From: Silene noctiflora
Taxonomy: Eukaryota > Streptophyta > Magnoliopsida > Caryophyllales > Caryophyllaceae
DNA: 22,058 nt
Assembly (NCBI GenBank): GCA_009801015.1
Contig: VHZZ01002665.1
Location: 46,891-68,948, forward strand
Reading direction: 5' to 3'
Part shown: positions 15,801 to 22,058 of the stretch, piece by piece
How the letters are laid out: every line of letters begins with the position of its first letter
How positions within the stretch are numbered: position 1 is the first letter of the stretch
Notes under the pieces: model-generated
The model's database searches: none
What the model was told of the DNA's origin: nothing
What the model saw: the letters and a program-made list of their open reading frames with translations, nothing else
Position numbers and translations under genes: made by a program

Positions 15801-18800
15801 CCATTGTTGTTTAAGAGCAGTTTTTTTGTTTTCTTTTAATCAAAATGAAGAGGTTCATGAGACTGTTGGCTGTAGCTTTTCATTAGATTTACGTGCTTGT
15901 TCGTGGTTGTGGGAATCATGGGATGTATTTTTGGTGTGTTGTTGATTATTGTTAGTTAAAATCTTGTTTATTTTTGTTAAAATCTTGTGTGGGGATATTT
16001 CTGAAACTTCATTGTGGTCTCTCTGACTTTTCAAGGTCCTTTATGTAGGAGGCGGCTTTTCAACATGGTAAATGATCTCCCTACTATATCGGAAGTTGTG
16101 TCCGGTGCCGCTAAAAATCAAATAAAGGAGAGGTCTACTGTTTCAAATTTCAGCAGCAGCAAGTCAAAATCTAACTCCAAATCGGTAAAAACTTGAGTTC
16201 TTTGGTTATTATACTTTGTTCTCGATTTGTTTGATTTGGATGAACTGATTTCTGTCAATGTGCATTGCTGAGTTTTTCTTCTGTTTCTATGCTTGTTGAT
16301 AATTGCTACTCTGAGAGACCCGCCAGTAGTTCACAGTTGTGAGAATTTTATTTGTGTGGAAGACGGGACTCGGGAGTTAGGCATGAAGATTATGTTTATG
16401 GTAATGGTAGGCAGTAGTATCCTTGAAAACCCTAGAAGTTGTCTCAGATTGTTGATGATAAAGTTCTAGTCGTATGGCATATATCAAAGTAAACCTAAAT
16501 TACTACTAACTAGCAGCTAGCGGTAAGAAGGGTCGAATCCACAGGGAGGCGTTAATTGTCTAATTTGTCTTTATCTAAGTCTGTCTTAAAGGTAACAAGT
16601 TTCTTGAAGATTTGATTGGTTTACTAAAACTAATCGCAAAATAAATAAATAACGAATTCAATAAAATTAAAAGGTCTAGGGATTTGGTTCACTACATCAA
16701 TTATCCGGGATGAGATTTAATTAATTAACAGAGCTATTGGATTATTTAAGGTCATATGATCGGCCGATTCTAATATGCCCTTTAGATCTAGAATAATATG
16801 CGGTCGCTATAATTAAACTATCTCTATTCAGTTATCGCAGCCTATACTAGTCCTAACCCGATCGGTGGAAATCCTAGTTTGCAAGACTAATTAATTAACC
16901 CTGATCAGTAATCATTCAATTAGATTCAAAACAATTGATTCAAAACAACCATAACTGAACAACAATCAAAAGCAATTTAACAGTTAATGTATTAATTACC
17001 CCCTTCTAGCATGATACTAGATCCCCTTTACCCTAGATTAAAGGTTTAGCTATGCATACTAGTAATAAGAACAACAATAATATGAATAAAAGACATAATT
17101 AAAGACATAATAAGATGAACAATAATAGGCAATTTTAATAATTAGAACTTGAATTAAAACTAGGAAAGAAAGATTAATAAAGTACCGCAAAAGAGTAAGA
17201 TTCGATGAACAAGTGCTTAGATCCGGGAATTAAAGAGTAGCTAAACTAAACTAAGGGTTTTTCTAGGAGTTTTTATTGTAAAATAAGATTCCCAAAACAA
17301 TAAGGCACGAATTGGGTATTTATATAAAACATAAACCGACTTGAGGAACTTGCGGGGAAAGTCATCTGGACGAGGTATACTCGATCGAGTACACCCCCAC
17401 TTGATCGAGTGTTCTCAGACTTGATAGAGTATTCTCTTATTTTCAGCTCTTTTCTTCGTGTAGTCCTCTTCACTTCTCTTCCTTTATTCCTCTAGTTTTC
17501 CGTGCTATGCTCCGTGTATTCTTTCATGCCATCTCCGCGGTGCTCGTTTCATTCCTTTGCTCCACAAATGCATCATTCCTGCATTAAACACCAAATAGCG
17601 GAAGTATCGACATTCTAATGTAAATGGCATATAAATGACTTAATTTAGCACGAAAACTATATCAAAAGTAACTAAGGGGAGACAATTAATGTATATAAAT
17701 ATGACTCATCAGTTGACTGTGTTATTTGATGCATTTAAATGCTTGCATTCGCGACCTATTGTGAAGCATCTATCATGGACAATCTTGACCATCTTTGTAG
17801 CTGAACTGTGTTATTTGTGAGCTGTTAGCTGTCAGTTGGGATGTGTAGTTATTTATACCAATGAACTGTGTTATTTGTGAGCTGTTAGCTGTTATTTGTT
17901 AGCTGTTAGCTGTTATTTTCGGTTTATCCATCCGTGTCTGTGCATTGTGTGAATGTTTAGAGTGTCGATTTTTCCTTTAAGGTAAAGGAAAGCGCCAAGC
18001 TTTGTAGGTTTTCAGCAAGACTGCAAGATGATGAAACTTTCATTACAGCATTACCGTGGTGTCTCAAAGGCTCCTTCCTTTGGCGGGATAAGGAGAGGTC
18101 AGACCGACGTAGCCTTATCCCTGTGTTAGTGTGTTATATCGAACCAAATACAGAGGGAGATTGTTTCTGTATGTTTATATTTCCGTTAGCCTTAAGATCC
18201 TTCATCTTTGTTAAGAGAATACTTTTTCAGTATGTTTGTGTCCTTTTCTTTGTGTGTGTATGTGCATGTGTTTTGAGGGGAAGAGAGACGAAACATTGGA
18301 TTGGGAGAGTACGGTTTAACAATATGGTTTGGTCTCATACTATATTACTACGGAGTATATTAGCATGAGATAGCTGCTATAAATAAATATGGGTTGGTCT
18401 CACGATATGATTATCACGAGACAATCTCATACTCTCATATAAGAATTTGTATCTCATCTGATTTCCATGATGTACTAATCCTTTGTTTCTTTTATGCACG
18501 GTGGATAATCAAAGCAGCATCCCGGAATGCAGGTGAAGCATGCAAAACCTCCTCCTCAACCGAAGGAGGAAGACGAAGGCTTAGAAAGTGAGGAAGAGGG
18601 TGAGGACGAGGATGAGGATGAGGAGGATCCGGGAGACACTCTATGTGGCGCATGTGGAGAAAGCTATGCATCAACTGAGTTTTGGATCTGCTGCGACATC
18701 TGTGAAGTATGGTACCATGGAACATGCGTGAAGATCACACCCGCTCGTGCTCAGCACATTAAGCAGTACAAATGCCCTTCCTGTACCAACAAGAAAGCTC

Positions 18801-18808
18801 GGATTTGA
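12824..18808 (+). CDS. Alfin-like (AL) PHD-finger protein, five coding exons
   Basis: Alfin-like proteins are plant nuclear H3K4me3 readers that work with Polycomb and other chromatin regulators; some bind GTGGNG-type promoter elements. Exons: 12824-12920, 13325-13357 (only 33 nt), 14781-15009, 16049-16184 and 18518-18808. Junctions are GT-AG and in frame. The protein is about 261 aa, a normal family length. The N-terminal Alfin domain (about residues 8-140) has the family signatures [35 protein letters not shown] and [21 protein letters not shown] Ser/Lys linker and an acidic Glu/Asp run follow. The C-terminal PHD finger has all Cys4-His-Cys3 ligands (LCGAC, WICCDIC, WYHGTC, YKCPSC). CEVWYHG replaces the usual CEKWFHG. 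The exon-5 acceptor is uncertain (18515, 18518 or 18533; 262, 261 or 256 aa). Start: first ATG, matching the family N-terminus ([12 protein letters not shown]). I cannot give an AL number. Confidence 0.93.
12921..13324 (+). other. Alfin-like intron 1
   Basis: T-rich GT-AG intron. At about 12974-12990 it contains cctccttccgtcccattt, which resembles a single Stowaway-type terminus. No partner terminus was found. Confidence 0.75.
13358..14780 (+). other. Alfin-like intron 2
   Basis: A 1.42-kb T-rich intron between the 33-nt exon 2 and exon 3 (ag|gttaga...gctttacag|ag). No bounded element or gene was seen. Confidence 0.8.
15010..16048 (+). other. Alfin-like intron 3
   Basis: A 1.04-kb intron (cag|gtacac...tatgtag|gagg) that splits the Arg codon after KAD. 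Its contents are T-rich with no recognised element. Confidence 0.8.
16451..16455. repeat. Left 5-bp target duplication of the solo LTR
   Basis: The sequence gttga is matched exactly at 17712-17716. Confidence 0.75.
17317..17328 (-). promoter_or_regulatory. TATA box of the LTR promoter
   Basis: Minus-strand tttatataaata within the solo LTR. It faces against the direction of the host Alfin-like gene. Confidence 0.5.
17379..17430 (-). repeat. Three 12-bp palindromic motifs at exact 20-bp spacing upstream of the LTR TATA box
   Basis: actcgatcgagt at 17379-17390 is a perfect palindrome. acttgatcgagt (17399-17410) and acttgatagagt (17419-17430) are one- and two-base variants. All start exactly 20 bp apart and lie about 50-110 bp upstream of the TATA box in LTR orientation. 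Confidence 0.85.
17802..17892. repeat. 31-bp duplication at 60-bp spacing plus short gttagct tandem
   Basis: A 31-nt block beginning tgaactgtgttatttgtgag occurs at 17802-17832 and, identically, at 17862-17892. It is followed by further gttagct copies to about 17914. Confidence 0.9.
18035..18130 (-). mobile_element. SINE-like fragment (Au-SINE type), opposite strand
   Basis: Minus-strand reading gives agggataaggctacg, then ctgacctctccttatccc, then gagcctttgagacaccacgg. This is the same block order as the fragment in NF-YA intron 1 and as the Au-type SINE 3' half I remember. Neither a 5' tRNA-like half nor a target duplication is apparent. Confidence 0.45.
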
Positions 18809-19341
18809 CATTCCTGAGATTTGTTAGCTTAACTTCGCGGTGTCTTCTGTTCATTGTTTATACCCTCACCAACTCTTGTTAGTGCTTCTCGACCTTCCAA
18901 GGACTTGGGTCTCAGTAGTTAACCCGAAAACTGTTTAATCTCCAGAACTTGTTTTAGTATTAGTATTAGCGGTTGAGTTTTTTTCATGTAAGTGTATCTC
19001 GACTCTGTCTAGGATTATTTTCGGTCATCTGGGTAATCCCCTTGTTTATTAATCTTTCTATCTTCTTCCAAATCACGAATCGATTTTTACATTTTCATGA
19101 TTGATGTTTAATTTTTTATGTCTGTACGTCGAGAGTGGAATTTCGAGGACAGCAGAAATCGCTGCTTAAAAAAAATGAAGTAATTTTTTTTTAAATATAA
19201 AGTATTTTTTGGGCAAGCCAATCTTGAGGGTTAAGTTGCGCATTCGTAATTGAGGAGCATGAACACTATAAAAAACAAGTTGAATACCACTTAGCTTATA
19301 CTAATACTTAAATTAAGATTAAAAATAAAGTGTTATCAATA
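18809..19341. other. Alfin-like 3' UTR and following intergenic DNA
   Basis: The first few hundred bases after the TGA at 18806-18808 would be the 3' UTR. No AATAAA was found. The T/G-rich stretches near 18960-19050 are plausible poly(A)-site context. Beyond about 19080 nothing is recognised. Confidence 0.4.
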
Positions 19342-19349
19342 CTAATAAC

Positions 19350-20115
19350 TAGACCTGGTAACGGGTTAGTTGGATCAGATATAGACCTGACAAAAGTAAC
19401 CCGACCCGAAAAGGCTGACCCGAGACCCGAAATGACCCGAACTACATCACCCGAATATGACCCGAAAACCCGAACAGACCCGACCCGACCCGAACATGAC
19501 CCAAACTNTTGACCCGTAACTGACCCAACCCGAAAATGACCCGGTTCTGAAACCACCCAACCCGAAATGACCCGACAAAACATAACTCTATTTGAACCGA
19601 AAAGACTTGAAATGACTTTTTCTCTCTTATTCATTGACCCGAAAATGACCCGACCCAAAATAACCCGACCCGGTTACCCGAAACTGACCCAACGAACAAA
19701 CCTGAAATAGACCCGAAACCCGAAATGACCCGAGGCNACCCGAATTAACCCGAAATCAATGAGAGACCCGAACTGATCCGACCCGAACTGGCCCGACCCG
19801 AACCCGACCCGTTGACCAGATTTGCCAGGTCTAATCAGATATAGATTGAATTAATTCGTGTCCGGTAATTTTCGGTGTTTTAAGAATTCATATCAAATTG
19901 GGTCGGGTCGTTTCATGTTTAGGTCATTTTCAAGTCTATTACTATCAAATTCTATATTGATAATGACCCTTTATAACAATAAACATTCGGGTAGGGTCAT
20001 AGTGTTCGGGTCAATTCGTGTTACGGATCATGCTCAGGTTCTCTGTTCGGGTATCAGGTTATTTGGGTCGAGTATGAGTCCGATTATTTAGGTTGGGTCA
20101 AATTTACAAGGTTTG
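19350..20115. mobile_element. Older MITE, split by a younger one
   Basis: The left end tagacctggtaac (19350-19362) is an imperfect inverted match of the right end (minus-strand caaaccttgtaaa, 20115-20103), about 9 of 12 positions. Its flanks ctaataac (19342-19349) and ttaataac (20116-20123) are an 8-bp target duplication with one mismatch. An 8-bp duplication suggests the hAT superfamily. Removing the inner insertion leaves about 306 bp with gggtcgggt-type words (19900-20100). Confidence 0.55.
19382..19833. mobile_element. Younger MITE nested in the older one, rich in acccga words
   Basis: The ends tagacctgacaaa (19382-19394) and tttgccaggtcta (19821-19833) are inverted repeats with one mismatch in 13. 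They are flanked by an exact 8-bp duplication, atcagata, at 19374-19381 and 19834-19841. The interior is a degenerate array of acccga and gacccgaa words on the plus strand. It contains two undetermined bases (19508, 19737). Long open frames on both strands are by-products of the repeat and code for nothing. Confidence 0.8.
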
Positions 20116-20123
20116 TTAATAAC

Positions 20124-21556
20124 CCCCAAACATATGTGATAACCTGTAAATCATGCGCTAGTAGGTCAATCACCATTTTACCAAAGGTGATAGGCTCGAA
20201 GTTTAGAAAAAATAGTATTACACATTATTTACACCATAGATAACACTTGCAAGATTGATCTTAGAGAGTTTAAAACCTTTATTTTTAACTGACTTTTAAC
20301 CACGAGATTTCACCATTGCGATCTTAATCTTTCTATTTTATGCTACCTCTTTCCCATTTTAATCATTCTTTCCCCCCTTTAAATTTAATAAGCAAAAAAA
20401 AAAAAATTGTAAACCATTTGATAATTGAATATATTATCTCCATGCATCACCATAATATTATCACCCATTATTTTTAAGTGTGTATTTGACCAAACTTGTA
20501 AAAGTATTTTTTGAGTTAAAAGTACGTTTTGGCAAAACAAAACATTTTGTAAAAGTTAAAAAAAATTCTCAAAAACTAAAAATCCATATTTTTGTCCATA
20601 AAATTAGAAGCAACAATTTGATGCTTCTACTTTTGAAAAACACTTTTAGAAAATTAAGATTGAAAAACAAAAACTCATTTTTGAAAGAATAATGAGATGA
20701 CGCTACCGGGTGGTACCCAAACTCGGTACTACCTAGGATGTTTTCGTAACTAGATAGCCATTTTAGTTTCCCTCCTACACATTTTGAATTTCAATTTGTA
20801 TATTCTTTCCATGGGCATTGAGGTAATTATACATTAGTATAGATCCCGCACAATAATGCATGCGAGGTATATGTAGGGTTTTTATTTTTTTAGAGTATTA
20901 TTCAAATCAGTACCTCATTAATATTTAATATTTCACTCCGTTATATTTTGATATGAAAAAAAAAATTGAAATGGAAAATTAATCAAAGAAAATTGAGTAA
21001 AATTATGAAATGTGTATTTTTGTGAAAATACTCTTTTTACCATAAAACTACGGATTTCATTTTTTAATTTTCTCCATTTTTTTTATCACGAACTTAATAG
21101 TAAGTATGTGTCAAATTATTTTCTAAGTAATAATAATTGCATTATGACAAATTTAGTAACTTATGGTTTATAGTTTAAATACCAATTTTATTTTACTATA
21201 ATGAAAAAATCATAATTTGAATTTAATTAAAATATTAGAGTATAAAAATTTTAAAATTATATTTTAAGGAAAAGATGATATATATCTATATATATTATTA
21301 AAAGAGGCTTTTTTTCGAGCAATATTAGAGTGTCCACATCATCTTTTTTAGTTTTAGGAAAGTATATTATAAAATCTCTCAAGATTCTGACAAAGATACT
21401 ATGTAATATTTTTAATATCAAAGCTATATTTTACCTAAAAGAATTGTTTGATTATCAATCTAACCAAAAAGCATAATGCAAAACATTTAGAAACTTAGAT
21501 ATTTGGATTCGTAGCGAAAAATTCTTTCATTTGAGTATAAATTTTGTATTATTTAC
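20124..21556. other. AT-rich intergenic DNA with MITE fragment
   Basis: At about 20478-20680 the left end gtgtatttgaccaaacttg and the words aaaagtattttttgag and ttaaaagta resemble the common GTGTTTGGCCAA-type plant MITE. They include its internal hairpin tagaagca/tgcttcta (20605-20612 with 20622-20629). The right terminus is missing. The rest is AT-rich with no gene. Confidence 0.4.
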
Positions 21557-21558
21557 TA

Positions 21559-21799
21559 CTTCCTCCCTTCCATTGAATTGTTTATATTTACTTTTTGCAC
21601 AAATATTAAGAAAATGAGATATCTCTAATTTTCATATGTTTACTTACACAACTATTCTCATGNAAGCCCCGCATATTTTGGCACCCACCCATCGAAAGGT
21701 ATAAAAGTAGACAAGGGTGTGTGGATAAAATAGAAAGGTAGACAGTCTAGCGGAACGAGGTAAAATAGAAATGTAAACAATTCAATGGTATGAATGAAG
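21559..21799. mobile_element. Stowaway-type MITE
   Basis: The left end cttcctcccttccattgaat and the right end (minus strand: cttcattcataccattgaat) are long imperfect inverted repeats, continuing into tgtttatattt and tgtttacattt. TA dinucleotides flank both sides (21557-21558, 21800-21801), the Tc1/mariner target signature. Length is 241 bp, with an undetermined base at 21663. The CTCCCTCC-like terminus is typical of Stowaway. Confidence 0.75.
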
Positions 21800-21861
21800 T
21801 ATTATTTTTTTTTCTCATATTTTAATTATGATAAAAGATGGTATACTTCTTAATATATTAT

Positions 21862-22058
21862 TTGTCCCACATTGAAGAAGAATTATGTAGGTGTGATGAA
21901 TATATTACATATAAATAGTAGAATTGTCCCACATTGGAAAATTACCATTAGGTGGGTAATCCTAATAGGAGACATCTTTGAAACTTGGGTATCAAAGAAA
22001 ATTCTTTTGAGTCTCTTTAAGTATTATCTTAGAGGACTCTATAGAGTTTCTATTATTA
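21862..22058 (+). mobile_element. Possible LTR start at the right edge
   Basis: ttgtcccacattg occurs at 21862 and again at 21924, 62 bp apart, with acatataaatag between (21907-21918), a TATA-like motif. A TGTCCCACATTGGAAAA start is common for plant LTRs. No second end is in the window, so the assignment is tentative. Confidence 0.3.

Larger units (their letters stand above)
16456..17711 (-). mobile_element. Solo LTR of a large (probably gypsy-type) retrotransposon in Alfin-like intron 4
   Basis: The 1256-bp block starts tgataaag and ends gactcatca, so it has TG...CA ends with a TGAT/ATCA terminus. It is flanked by an exact 5-bp duplication, gttga, at 16451-16455 and 17712-17716. No primer-binding site, polypurine tract or coding region is present, so this is a single LTR left by LTR-LTR recombination. 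Orientation is minus because the minus strand has a TATA box (tttatataaata, 17328-17317) with repeated palindromes upstream of it. It contains the agggtcgaatccacaggga word (about 16530-16548) that I associate with long gypsy LTRs; that lineage assignment is from memory. Confidence 0.8.
16185..18517 (+). other. Alfin-like intron 4, enlarged by a solo LTR
   Basis: A 2.33-kb intron (tcg|gtaaaa...aaagcag|). It contains the solo LTR (16456-17711), a 60-bp spaced duplication (17802-17892) and a SINE-like fragment (about 18035-18130). A branch-point-like tactaat lies at about 18474, roughly 40 nt before the tandem acceptors. Confidence 0.8.

Noticed and set aside
16528-16550. tRNA-like B box (ggtcgaatcc)
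   Set aside because: No A box, no cloverleaf and no acceptor stem; the word is part of the solo LTR.
18527-18808. Stand-alone 93-aa PHD protein starting at an ATG at 18527
   Set aside because: This is the terminal exon of the Alfin-like gene; frame and acceptors match the upstream exons.
19308-19658. Long open frames on both strands in the acccga-rich block
   Set aside because: They are by-products of a degenerate hexamer-like repeat in a MITE, with no protein character.

Overview
This is nuclear DNA from a flowering plant. Two multi-exon plant gene families, GT-AG introns and an AT-rich background full of MITEs, LTR and LINE remnants show this. The many 'acggagtat' and 'ctccctccgt' terminus-like motifs and the transposon types suggest a core eudicot, perhaps Caryophyllales, but that placement is inference only.

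Layout: 1-331 is the end of a Copia-type LTR retrotransposon on the minus strand, cut off by the window edge. 332-4150 is gene-free and AT-rich. It holds a Stowaway-like relic (1987-2080) and a 5'-truncated LINE tail with poly(A) and a 16-bp target duplication (2746-3040). 4160-11450 is a plus-strand NF-YA (CCAAT-binding HAP2) gene: TATA box, a 5'-leader exon with short uORFs, a leader intron, five coding exons (322 aa) and a miR169-like target site in the 3' UTR. Its fourth coding intron carries a 411-bp MITE with intact ends. 11779-12153 holds an inverted copy of the last ~190 bp of the NF-YA gene, directly joined to a perfect 50-bp direct repeat. 12430-18810 is a plus-strand Alfin-like PHD-finger gene: five coding exons, about 256-262 aa. 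Its fourth intron holds a 1256-bp solo LTR with an intact 5-bp target duplication. 18810 to the end is gene-free. It holds a MITE nested inside an older MITE (19350-20115), a fragment of a third MITE type (about 20478), a Stowaway MITE (21559-21799) and a possible LTR start at the right edge.

Both genes encode nuclear chromatin or transcription factors: NF-YA is the DNA-sequence-specific subunit of the NF-Y trimer, and Alfin-like proteins read H3K4me3. They are co-directional neighbours. Nothing in the sequence shows that they work together.

The most unusual structure is the inverted partial duplication of the NF-YA 3' end. One arm is the live gene's last exon and 3' UTR up to the miR169 site, and the other lies about 400 bp downstream. 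A read-through transcript would fold into a long, near-perfect hairpin. This is the architecture proposed for newborn MIRNA or siRNA loci, and here the target gene itself supplies one arm.
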